Positions 6,884-14,782 of a DNA stretch of 23,166 nt are shown here, piece after piece. Each line of letters begins with the position of its first letter. The first letter of the stretch is position 1. Below the pieces are notes generated by a model. It saw only the letters and a program-made list of their open reading frames with translations, had not been told where the DNA came from and searched no databases. Source of the stretch: Pseudomonadota bacterium (lineage in GTDB: Bacteria > Pseudomonadota > Gammaproteobacteria > Pseudomonadales > Pseudomonadaceae); assembly GCA_023388335.1 (NCBI GenBank), contig JAEWGL010000004.1, positions 1 to 23,166 of the forward strand, written 5' to 3'. The translations under genes were made by a program, and so were the position numbers.

Positions 6884-8043
6884 TCCGCCAGGGCGCGGCG
6901 CCTGGCCGCGAGCACACGCGGCTGTTCAGCAGCTTCTTGATGGCCGGCTTTGAGTGTTCGAGCCAACGGCGTGCCGATGGCGTGCGCCTGGACATGCTCC
7001 AGGCCACGGGCCACGCTCGCTGGACGGCCCAGGACTATCAACAATTGGCGGCGCTGGGCGTGGGCTGCGCGCGCGATGGCCTGCGCTGGCACCTGATCGA
7101 GCGGCAGCCAGGGCAGTACGACTGGAGCAGTTTCCTGCCCATGCTCAAGACAGCGCAGGCGTGCGGGGTGCAGGTGATCTGGGACCTGTGTCACTACGGC
7201 TATCCTGATGACCTGGATATCTGGCGGCCGGCCTTCGTCGAGCGCTTCGCCCGCTTTGCTGGCGCTGTTGCACGGCTGATGCGGGAGGAGGGCATCGACA
7301 CACCGTTCTTTTCACCGATCAATGAAATCTCCTTCTGGAGCTGGGCCGGCGGTGAAGTGGGCTATTTCGGTCCCGGCGCCCATCATCGCGGTCAGGAACT
7401 CAAGCATCAGCTGGTGCGTGCCAGCATCGCCGCGATCGACGCCATCCGCGCCGAGGCGCCCCGGGCCCGCCTGGTGCAGTGCGACCCCTTGATTCACGTA
7501 CTGCCGTCGTCGCAGCGACCCGAAGACACCGACGCCGCCGAAGGCTACCGCCTGGCCCAGTTCGAGGCCTGGGACCTGCTGACCGGAAGGGCCTGGCCAG
7601 GCTTGGGCGGCCAGGAAGAGTACCTGGACATCCTGGGCGTCAATTTCTACCCCTACAACCAGTGGGTCCACGGCGGCGGCAAAGTCCTGCCCGGCCAACC
7701 CGGGTTCCGGCCCCTGCTGGGCATGCTCAGTGAAGTCCATGCGCGCTATCGCCGGCCGATCCTGCTGGCCGAAACCGGCGCCGAGGATACCCTGCGCGTA
7801 CCCTGGCTGCGTTACATCGGTGATCAGCTGGCGCTGGCCGTGCAACGCGGTATCCCGGTGGAGGCGGTGTGCTGGTATCCTTGGCTGGATTACCCCGGAT
7901 GGGACGACAACCGCTACTGCCCGGCCGGGGTATTCGGCTATCCCGACGCCGAAGGCTCGCGCCCGCCGTTTCACCCGCTGCACCTGGAAATGCAGGCGCT
8001 GCAGGACCGCTTCGCCAGGCCGCGTGAGGATGGAGCTGGCTGA
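6880..8043 (+). CDS. GH1-like (clan A) glycoside hydrolase
   Basis: A 387-residue TIM-barrel protein resembling family 1 beta-glucosidases. The likely acid/base is Glu149 in SPINEISFW and the likely nucleophile is Glu298 in LLAETGAED. Supporting family features are the GFECS start motif, CHYGYPD (104-110) and NFYPYNQW (255-262), which sit where GH1 has its substrate-binding His/Trp and Asn-Tyr residues. There is no signal peptide, so it should be cytoplasmic. The start is uncertain: the TTG at 6880 overlaps the glf stop (TTGA), and the conserved N-terminal motif begins by residue 16, so a start near here is needed; an internal ATG at residue 21 would cut the motif. At 387 residues it is shorter than classic GH1 (about 450). 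Its place behind glf suggests it acts on, or remodels, the glycan made by the operon. The substrate is unknown. Confidence 0.82.
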   Translation: MIRQGAAPGREHTRLFSSFLMAGFECSSQRRADGVRLDMLQATGHARWTAQDYQQLAALGVGCARDGLRWHLIERQPGQYDWSSFLPMLKTAQACGVQVIWDLCHYGYPDDLDIWRPAFVERFARFAGAVARLMREEGIDTPFFSPINEISFWSWAGGEVGYFGPGAHHRGQELKHQLVRASIAAIDAIRAEAPRARLVQCDPLIHVLPSSQRPEDTDAAEGYRLAQFEAWDLLTGRAWPGLGGQEEYLDILGVNFYPYNQWVHGGGKVLPGQPGFRPLLGMLSEVHARYRRPILLAETGAEDTLRVPWLRYIGDQLALAVQRGIPVEAVCWYPWLDYPGWDDNRYCPAGVFGYPDAEGSRPPFHPLHLEMQALQDRFARPREDGAG

Positions 8044-8076
8044 AGAGCCCCGCAGGGCGCCTCGCGCAGGCCCCCG

Positions 8077-9549
8077 TCAGCCCCCGGTCTGCGAAAGCGG
8101 CCGCGCCACCTGCTCCAATGACCGGCGCTCCGCCGCCGTGCCCCAGATCGCCTGCACCGCTGCCGCGATGATCATCAAGCTGGCACCCACCAGGTAACCG
8201 ATGAACACCACGTCGCGCTCGCCGGTCTCGATCAAGGCGCCGAACAACAGCGGTCCGATGATCCCGCCCAGGCCCGTGCCAAAGGCATAGAACACGGCGA
8301 TAGCCAGGGCGCGTACCTCCAGGGGGAAGGTTTCGGCCACGGTCAGGTAGGCCGAGCTCGCCGCCGCCGAGGCAAAGAAGAAGATCACCATCCAGGCCAA
8401 CGTCTGCTGGGTGACGTCGATCAATTGCTGCTGGAACAGGTAACCGCTGAGGGCGAGCAGGGCACCGGAAATGAAGTAGGTAGCGCTGATCATGATGCGC
8501 CGGCCGACCACGTCGAACAGCCGTCCCAGCAACAGTGGCCCGCAGAAGTTGCCCAGGGCGAAGGGCAGAATGTACCAGCCGACGTGCGCCGAAGGTACGC
8601 CATAAAAGTCGCTGAGCACCAATGCATAGGTGAAGAAGATGGCATTGTAGAAGAATGCCTGCGCTGTCAGCAGGGTCGTGCCGACCACGGCGCGTTGGCG
8701 ATGGTCGACGAACAGGCTGTGCAGCACCTCGCCGAGCGGTGTGTGGTTGCGGGCCTGCAGGCGCAGGGGCGGCGTATCGAGGGGCGGTAGCGCGATGCCG
8801 CGTGCGCGGTAGCGCCGTTCGATGTCCGCGACGATGCGCTCGGCTTCCTCGGGGCGGTTGTGCACCACGAGCCAGCGCGGGCTCTCCGGGATCCACAGGC
8901 GCATCATCAGGATCACCAGGCCCAGCGCGGCACCGATGCCGAAACACAGCCGCCAGCCCAGCTCGCCGCCGACCAGGTCCGGATCGAGCAGCACGATCGA
9001 GCCCACCGCACCCAAGGCCGCGCCGAGCCAGAAGGTGCCGTTGATGGACAGGTCGACCCACCCGCGAAAGCGCGCCGGAGTGAATTCCTGGATGGTCGAG
9101 TTGATGGCGGTGTACTCGCCGCCGATGCCGGCTCCGGTGAGGAAGCGCAACACCAGGAAGCTCCACAGGTTCCAGGAAAACGCTGTCGCCGCGGTGGCGC
9201 CGATGTAGAGGAACAGGGTAATGAAAAACAACTTGCGTCGGCCCAGGCGGTCGGTGAGCCAACCGAAGAACAACGCACCCAGGACCGCGCCGGCGATATA
9301 GACGGCGCCGGCCAGGCCGATCTGAGTATTGCTCATCTGCAGGATCGGGCTGTCGCGCAGCGCCCCGGACACCGCGCCTGCGAGCGTGACTTCCAGGCCG
9401 TCGAGCAGCCAGGTAATGCCCAGGGCCACTACCAGCAGGGTGTGGAAGCGGGTCCAGGGCAGGCGATCGAGGCGTGCCGGAATATCGGTGCTGTAGAGGC
9501 GTGCGGGGGTGGGGCGTGCTATCGGGTCGCCCACTGCTTTGGTCGTCAT
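8077..9549 (-). CDS. MFS transporter, metabolite/sugar:H+ symporter type
   Basis: A 490-residue major facilitator protein with 12 predicted membrane segments. The loop 2-3 signature is GWLTDRLGRRK (96-106), and segment 1 carries WLLDGLEVTL, typical of the metabolite:H+ symporter and sugar porter groups. GAGIGGEYTAINS in segment 4 and PESPRWLV after segment 6 also fit. The ATG at 9549 is chosen because AGGAG lies 5 bp upstream and the segment 1 context follows; the frame is open further upstream but without family resemblance. It is divergent from the M42 peptidase (160 bp between starts) and convergent with the GH1-like gene (33 bp between stops). The substrate cannot be deduced; a carboxylate, sugar or amino-acid derivative is possible. 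Confidence 0.9.
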   Translation of the reverse strand: MTTKAVGDPIARPTPARLYSTDIPARLDRLPWTRFHTLLVVALGITWLLDGLEVTLAGAVSGALRDSPILQMSNTQIGLAGAVYIAGAVLGALFFGWLTDRLGRRKLFFITLFLYIGATAATAFSWNLWSFLVLRFLTGAGIGGEYTAINSTIQEFTPARFRGWVDLSINGTFWLGAALGAVGSIVLLDPDLVGGELGWRLCFGIGAALGLVILMMRLWIPESPRWLVVHNRPEEAERIVADIERRYRARGIALPPLDTPPLRLQARNHTPLGEVLHSLFVDHRQRAVVGTTLLTAQAFFYNAIFFTYALVLSDFYGVPSAHVGWYILPFALGNFCGPLLLGRLFDVVGRRIMISATYFISGALLALSGYLFQQQLIDVTQQTLAWMVIFFFASAAASSAYLTVAETFPLEVRALAIAVFYAFGTGLGGIIGPLLFGALIETGERDVVFIGYLVGASLMIIAAAVQAIWGTAAERRSLEQVARPLSQTGG

Positions 9550-9709
9550 CGCCACTCCTGGTGCGAGTGTGCAGGCATTTGTGCATTGAGCCCGATGGGG
9601 GCGGGTGAGTTCAAAGATTGCGAACCGCAGGCCGGTGCCAGGCCATCTGATTGAACGGTCAGCGTCTGGCTTGGGTCTGTGATCGGACATTCGACAAGGA
9701 CAGACTGCC

Positions 9710-10780
9710 ATGCCGGAACTTACGACATTGCTGGAAGAACTGCTGCTCGCTCGCGGCCCGGGTGGCCAGGAAGACGAGGTGCGGGCCATCGGCCGCCGCG
9801 AGCTGGCGCGGCATTGCGACGAGGTGACGGTCGACCGGGCAGGTAACGTGCGCGGGCTGATCCGGGCGGGCAGCGCTCGCGGCGCTGATCCTGAGGCGGC
9901 CATCCGGGTCATGGCGCACCTGGACGAGATCGCCATGATGGTGCGCAAGATCAAGCCGGACGGCACTCTGGAGGTGGTCGCGCTAGGCGGCGCCGAGCCG
10001 ATCTGCTTTGGCGTCTGTCCCGTGGAGATCCTTGGGGACGCGGGCTGTCTGCGCGGCGTATTGTCCTATGGCTCCATGCACAACAGCGGATGCACGGCGA
10101 CGGGGCGGGATGTGCTCTCGGGCGATGTGCAGTGGAAGGATGTGCATGTCGTCACGCGCTGCACGCCTGCCGAGCTCGAGGCCCAGGGGGTGCGCCCGGG
10201 CACACGCGTGGTGCTGGCCCGGCACTGGCGCCAGCCCTTCGCCTTGAAGGACTGCGTAGCGGCCCATTTTCTCGATGACCGAGCGCCAATGACGGCGGTG
10301 CTGCTCGCCGCCGAGCAGCTCGGGCAGCGCCGCGCCGAGCTCACCCAGGATGTCTGGTTCGTCTTTACCACGCAGGAGGAAGAGTCCAACGCCGGCGCCA
10401 TGTACGCCGCGTCTCGCGTGCCGGGCGATACCACTCTGGCCGTGGAAGTAGGCCCGGTGCTGGAAGAATACGGCACGCGGCTTTCGGCCGACCCGATCAT
10501 CAACGTAGGTGACCAGAAGGGTTATTACACCCGCGCGGTGGTCGATGCGCTGATCGCCGCCAGCCGGCGCGCCGGGTACGAGCCGCAGGTGGCGTTGCTG
10601 CTTGATTTCGCCTCCGATGCCAGCGCGGTGCTCAGCCAAGGCACTGTCGCCCGTGCGGGCTGCCTCGCCATCCCGACCGAGAACACCCATGGCTTCGAGG
10701 TGGTGTTGCATGAGGGCATCCGCGCCTGCGCCGCGACCTTGACCGAGTACCTGCTGCAGCCTGACGCTACCGCCAAGTGA
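9710..10780 (+). CDS. M42-family metallo-aminopeptidase
   Basis: A 356-residue dinuclear-metal aminopeptidase of family M42. Metal and catalytic residues appear in order: His70 and Asp72 (AHLDE), the bridging Asp in HFLDDRA (189/190), the Glu pair in TQEEESNAGA (223/224), Glu246 in AVEVGP where many M42 enzymes have Asp, and His327 in TENTHGFE. AVEVGPVLEEYGT resembles the subfamily found with the NAGGN osmoprotectant genes, though none of those genes is nearby. AAGGA lies 9 bp before the ATG. It would release N-terminal residues from short peptides or hydrolyse an acylated amino acid in the cytoplasm. It is divergent from the MFS transporter, which may handle a related compound. Its stop is 21 bp from that of the convergent cysteine desulfurase. 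Confidence 0.88.
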   Translation: MPELTTLLEELLLARGPGGQEDEVRAIGRRELARHCDEVTVDRAGNVRGLIRAGSARGADPEAAIRVMAHLDEIAMMVRKIKPDGTLEVVALGGAEPICFGVCPVEILGDAGCLRGVLSYGSMHNSGCTATGRDVLSGDVQWKDVHVVTRCTPAELEAQGVRPGTRVVLARHWRQPFALKDCVAAHFLDDRAPMTAVLLAAEQLGQRRAELTQDVWFVFTTQEEESNAGAMYAASRVPGDTTLAVEVGPVLEEYGTRLSADPIINVGDQKGYYTRAVVDALIAASRRAGYEPQVALLLDFASDASAVLSQGTVARAGCLAIPTENTHGFEVVLHEGIRACAATLTEYLLQPDATAK

Positions 10781-10801
10781 CCGCGGACGCCGCCTCGCGT
10801 G

Positions 10802-11956
10802 CTACCACAGCGCCGTTGCCGCCGCCCCGATCACTCGTGCGAATACCTTGATTGCCTGGTCGACCTGTGCCTCGGTGGTGTACCGCCCGACACTCAAGCG
10901 CACACTGTTGCGCGCCTGATGCTCGTCCAGGCCAAGCCCTAGCAGCACATGGGAAGCCGTGTTGGCGGCGGAGTTGCAGGCAGAGGTCGAGGACAGGGCC
11001 AACTCGCTGGCCAGTGCCGCGCTGTGAAAGCCCTGTGCCTCGATGCGCAGGTTCAGGGTATGAGGTACGCGCTGCCCAGTACTGGCATTGAGGGTAACGC
11101 CGGGCAGTGCCAACAGCCCTGCGCGAAGGCGCTGGCTGAGCCGTTCGATGAGCTGGTGCTCGCTGTCGCCTGGCTGGCCGGCAAGGGCGAAGGCGCTGCC
11201 CATGCCGACGATCTGGTGGGTGGCCAGCGTGCCGGAGCGCAGGCCGCCTTCATGGCCGCCGCCGTGGATCTGCGCGCGCAAGGCGCAGCGGGCACGCAAC
11301 CCGACATAGAGCGCACCGATGCCTTTGGGTCCATAGACCTTGTGCGCGGAAAACGACATCAGGTCTACTGGCGAGCGCTGCAGGTCGATCACCACCTTGC
11401 CCACCGCCTGGGCGGCGTCCACATGAAACAGCGCGCCATGTTCGCGCACCCGTTCACCGATGCCGGCGAAGTCGGTAAGCGTGCCCAGTTCGTTGTTCAC
11501 CGCCATCAGCGACACCAGCAGGGTGTCGGGACGCAGCGCGGCCTGCACTGCCTGCGGCTGGATCAGGCCGCTGGCATCCGGGACCAGGCGCGTGACTTCG
11601 TAGCCCTGGCGCTCCAGCTCGCCGACGGTGTCCAGCACCGCCTTGTGCTCCAGCACGCTGGTGACCAGATGGCGGCGCTCACCGGCTCCCTGGGCGATGC
11701 CCTTGAGCGCGAGGTTGTTGGACTCGGTCGCACCAGAGGTCCAGACCAGATCCGCGGGTTGCGCGCCCACCCGTTCGGCCACTTGCTGGCGGGCCTGTTC
11801 CACAGCGGTACGAGCCGCCTGGCCATAGGCATGGCCGCTGGAAGCGGGATTGCCGAAGTTGGCCTGGTGCCCCAGGCAGGCAACCATGGCTTCGATGACG
11901 CGTTCATCGACGGGGGTGGTAGCGGCGTAGTCGAAATACAGCGGGGCATTAGGCAT
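10802..11956 (-). CDS. IscS-like cysteine desulfurase (stand-alone)
   Basis: A 384-residue class V PLP enzyme that removes sulfur from L-cysteine as a persulfide. Residue numbers match E. coli IscS almost exactly: His104 (EHKAVL), Asp180 and Gln183 (HVDAAQA), Lys206 as the PLP lysine (SAHKVYGPKG), and the mobile-loop Cys327 in STSACNSA. All are present, so the protein looks active. It lacks the usual IscS setting: no iscR, iscU, hscAB or sufE/csdE gene is close. It is therefore probably a second desulfurase, perhaps for a dedicated acceptor or for cysteine catabolism. The ATG at 11956 has only a poor ribosome site. Upstream is an unusually AT-rich region. Confidence 0.9.
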   Translation of the reverse strand: MPNAPLYFDYAATTPVDERVIEAMVACLGHQANFGNPASSGHAYGQAARTAVEQARQQVAERVGAQPADLVWTSGATESNNLALKGIAQGAGERRHLVTSVLEHKAVLDTVGELERQGYEVTRLVPDASGLIQPQAVQAALRPDTLLVSLMAVNNELGTLTDFAGIGERVREHGALFHVDAAQAVGKVVIDLQRSPVDLMSFSAHKVYGPKGIGALYVGLRARCALRAQIHGGGHEGGLRSGTLATHQIVGMGSAFALAGQPGDSEHQLIERLSQRLRAGLLALPGVTLNASTGQRVPHTLNLRIEAQGFHSAALASELALSSTSACNSAANTASHVLLGLGLDEHQARNSVRLSVGRYTTEAQVDQAIKVFARVIGAAATALW

Positions 11957-12109
11957 GAGCGGCGTATCCGTGCAGGCTGAGACGCCGAGGCTCGGCGACC
12001 TATGTAAAAATGGTACTAAGCCTCTGGGGGAAATTTTTTATTATTTGTTCGGCTATGAAGCGAATGCAGCGAAAAATATTTCTAATTTTAAGCCACGATG
12101 AGGAAATTT

Positions 12110-12137
12110 TTTTCGCACAAAAATTTTCCAGTTAAAA
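12110..12137. repeat. AT-rich inverted repeat
   Basis: GGAAATTTTT and AAAAATTTTCC pair with one bulge around a TTCGCAC loop. It lies in the AT-rich patch upstream of the cysteine desulfurase gene and may be an operator or cruciform. Function unknown. Confidence 0.35.
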
Positions 12138-12164
12138 CGTTATGCGGTCTCGTTATATGCGCTG

Positions 12165-12208
12165 GGCGGCGCTCCGTATACCTATGCGAGCAGGCTCGGA
12201 GCACCGCC
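12165..12208 (-). terminator. Stem-loop just after the LysR gene, possible terminator
   Basis: GGCGGCGCTCCG (12165-12176) and CGGAGCACCGCC (12197-12208) form a 12-bp stem with one G-T type mismatch and a 20-nt loop. It begins 2 bp past the LysR stop codon on the minus strand. There is no immediate U-tract, so it may stabilise the transcript end rather than terminate alone. Confidence 0.45.
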
Positions 12209-12210
12209 AC

Positions 12211-13137
12211 TCAGGCAGAGGCAGCCTCACACTCATCCTGCGCCACCACGCCCTGGCACAGTTCGATGATCTGTTCGCGCATCCAGCGGTTGGCCGGGTC
12301 CTGGTCAGTGCTTTCGTGCCAGTACAGGTGCGTCTCCAAGGCCGGAACGTCCACCGGCAGGCCCAGGTAGCGCAACTGGTGACGGCGGGCGAAGCGCTCA
12401 GGGACGGTCATGACCATGTTGGTCTGCTGCAGCACCTGAAAGGCCATCAGGTAATGCTGGGACCGCAGGGCGATCTTGCGTTGCACGCCCATCTTGCCCA
12501 GCGCCAGATCGACATAACCCAGGCCGTTGCGGCGGCTGGAAATGTGGATGTGGGTCAGACCCAGGTAGCTGTCGACGCTGAGCGTGCTGTCGGTCAGCGG
12601 ATGGCCCTGGCGCATGGCGCAGACGTAGCGATCCTGCATGAGCTTGACGTGGCGCACCTGCGGATCGGTGTTGAGCGGCGCGTCGATGGCAAAGTCCAGG
12701 CGGCCGGCGGCCAGCTCCTTGGTCGTCTCGCGCCGCTTGCACAGGAAGCTCTCGATCATCAATGCCGGGGCGAGGCGCCGCAGGCGCTGGAACAGCGGCG
12801 GCAAGATTACCGCCTCGGTCAGGTCGGTCATGCTGATGCGGAAGGTCTTGTTGGCTTGCAGCGGGGTGAAGATGCGGCTTTCCTGCACCGAGGTGCGCAG
12901 CAGGGCGAGGGCGTTGCGCACCGGGCCGATGATGTTCTGCGCCATGGGCGTGGGCACCATGCCCTGGGCGGTGCGCACGAACAGCGGGTCGTTGAAGGTC
13001 TCGCGCAGGCGGGCCAAGGCATTGGATACGGCGGGCTGGGTGATGCCGACGATCTGCCCGGCACGGGTCAGGTTGGCTTCGGTATAGATCGCATCGAAGA
13101 CGATGAACAGGTTCAGATCGACCTTGCTGAGGTTCAT
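12211..13137 (-). CDS. LysR-family transcriptional regulator
   Basis: A 308-residue LysR-type regulator of the usual length. The N-terminal winged helix-turn-helix spans about residues 6-66 (LNLFIVFDAIYTEANLT, GITQPAVSNALARLRE, DPLFVR). The remaining residues form the two-lobed effector-binding domain. DNLF-type opening and the GMVPTPMAQ segment place it with the NodD/LeuO-like branch. The ATG at 13137 has a weak AGAG ahead of it. It is divergent from the acyl-CoA dehydrogenase gene (139 bp between starts), the classic LysR arrangement, and a perfect dyad lies in the gap. It most likely controls that dehydrogenase and itself, with an acyl-CoA or fatty-acid-like inducer. The inducer is inferred from context. 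Confidence 0.92.
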   Translation of the reverse strand: MNLSKVDLNLFIVFDAIYTEANLTRAGQIVGITQPAVSNALARLRETFNDPLFVRTAQGMVPTPMAQNIIGPVRNALALLRTSVQESRIFTPLQANKTFRISMTDLTEAVILPPLFQRLRRLAPALMIESFLCKRRETTKELAAGRLDFAIDAPLNTDPQVRHVKLMQDRYVCAMRQGHPLTDSTLSVDSYLGLTHIHISSRRNGLGYVDLALGKMGVQRKIALRSQHYLMAFQVLQQTNMVMTVPERFARRHQLRYLGLPVDVPALETHLYWHESTDQDPANRWMREQIIELCQGVVAQDECEAASA

Positions 13138-13168
13138 GGGCGCTGCTCTTGTTGGTGTTATCGGCCGA

Positions 13169-13185
13169 TCATATATCGCTTATGA
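13169..13185. promoter_or_regulatory. Candidate LysR-box dyad
   Basis: TCATATATCGCTTATGA has perfect 5-bp arms (TCATA/TATGA) with a 7-bp spacer, and contains the T-N11-A pattern of LysR sites. It is 32 bp upstream of the regulator start and about 91 bp upstream of the dehydrogenase start, a position suited to autoregulation plus activation of the target. Confidence 0.55.
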
Positions 13186-13276
13186 ATGTTTATACACGCC
13201 GAAAATAGACTGGGTGGATGGAGTCGTGCTGCTCTAGGCTCTAGCCCATGACCCAGCTCTGTTGAAGGTACTGCCG

Positions 13277-14506
<1,230 letters not shown>

Positions 14507-14510
14507 GGGG

Positions 14511-14525
14511 GCATTAGCCCCGGTA
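14511..14525 (+). terminator. Small GC hairpin after the acyl-CoA dehydrogenase
   Basis: GGGGC-ATTA-GCCCC lies directly after the dehydrogenase stop codon. The stem is only 5 bp and no T-run follows, so it is a weak terminator candidate. Confidence 0.35.
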
Positions 14526-14593
14526 ATCGCCGATTCGGCCTGTGAGCAACACTTCCAGGCCAGGTGCGAGCATTAGCCTTTCTGAAACATGCG

Positions 14594-14607
14594 TAGGACC
14601 ATTCCTA
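14594..14607. promoter_or_regulatory. Inverted repeat upstream of the phospholipase cassette
   Basis: TAGGA-CCAT-TCCTA has perfect 5-bp arms with a 4-bp spacer. It lies 72 bp before the micro-ORF and about 170 bp before the phospholipase start, in the only gap that can hold the cassette promoter. It may be an operator; the regulator is unknown. Confidence 0.35.
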
Positions 14608-14678
14608 ATCGATATCCGCGAGGCAAAAAGCGTCTCAGTAGCTGCTAGTTTCCGGTTTTTCGCAGAGGGAACTTGCGC

Positions 14679-14780
14679 ATGTCTTGCCTTACGATCAACA
14701 CCACCCACCACGAACGCAGCATACAGGACGTGCTCGCCGATAGCGCTCTGTATAGCCGCCTGCAGTCCAGGGACGCATGA
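14679..14780 (+). CDS. 33-residue micro-ORF ahead of the Tle5-like effector
   Basis: ATG at 14679 is preceded by AGAGGGA with about 8-bp spacing. The stop TGA (14778-14780) overlaps an ATG of the phospholipase frame as ATGA. The peptide begins MSCLTINTTHHERSIQDVL and ends RLQSRDA; it has no signal peptide or membrane segment and resembles no family I know. The ribosome site and the overlap suggest it is translated and coupled to the effector, as a leader peptide or small partner. It could also be the remnant of a longer upstream gene. Confidence is limited by its size. Confidence 0.45.
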   Translation: MSCLTINTTHHERSIQDVLADSALYSRLQSRDA

Positions 14781-14782
14781 CC

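Larger units (their letters stand above)
11957..12210. promoter_or_regulatory. AT-rich intergenic region between cysteine desulfurase and the LysR gene
   Basis: About 12000-12145 is far richer in A and T than the rest of the window, with several A and T tracts of 5-7 bases. It would contain the cysteine desulfurase promoter (minus strand), and such tracts suit binding by MvaT/H-NS-like proteins. A short ORF from 12098 on the plus strand runs into LysR in the wrong frame and looks spurious. No clear promoter hexamers were assigned. Confidence 0.55.

Noticed and set aside
7727..9586. 619-codon open frame on the minus strand overlapping the MFS gene
   Set aside because: It is rich in Arg, Pro and Gly with no domain, and the neighbouring frame on the same strand encodes the intact transporter.
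12142..13185. 347-codon open frame on the plus strand across the LysR gene
   Set aside because: Mirror frame of a clear LysR regulator; composition is typical of antisense frames and it has no ribosome site.
14514..14711. 65-codon minus-strand frame between the dehydrogenase and the phospholipase
   Set aside because: No ribosome site or recognised motif, and it overlaps the better-supported micro-ORF and the region needed for the cassette promoter.
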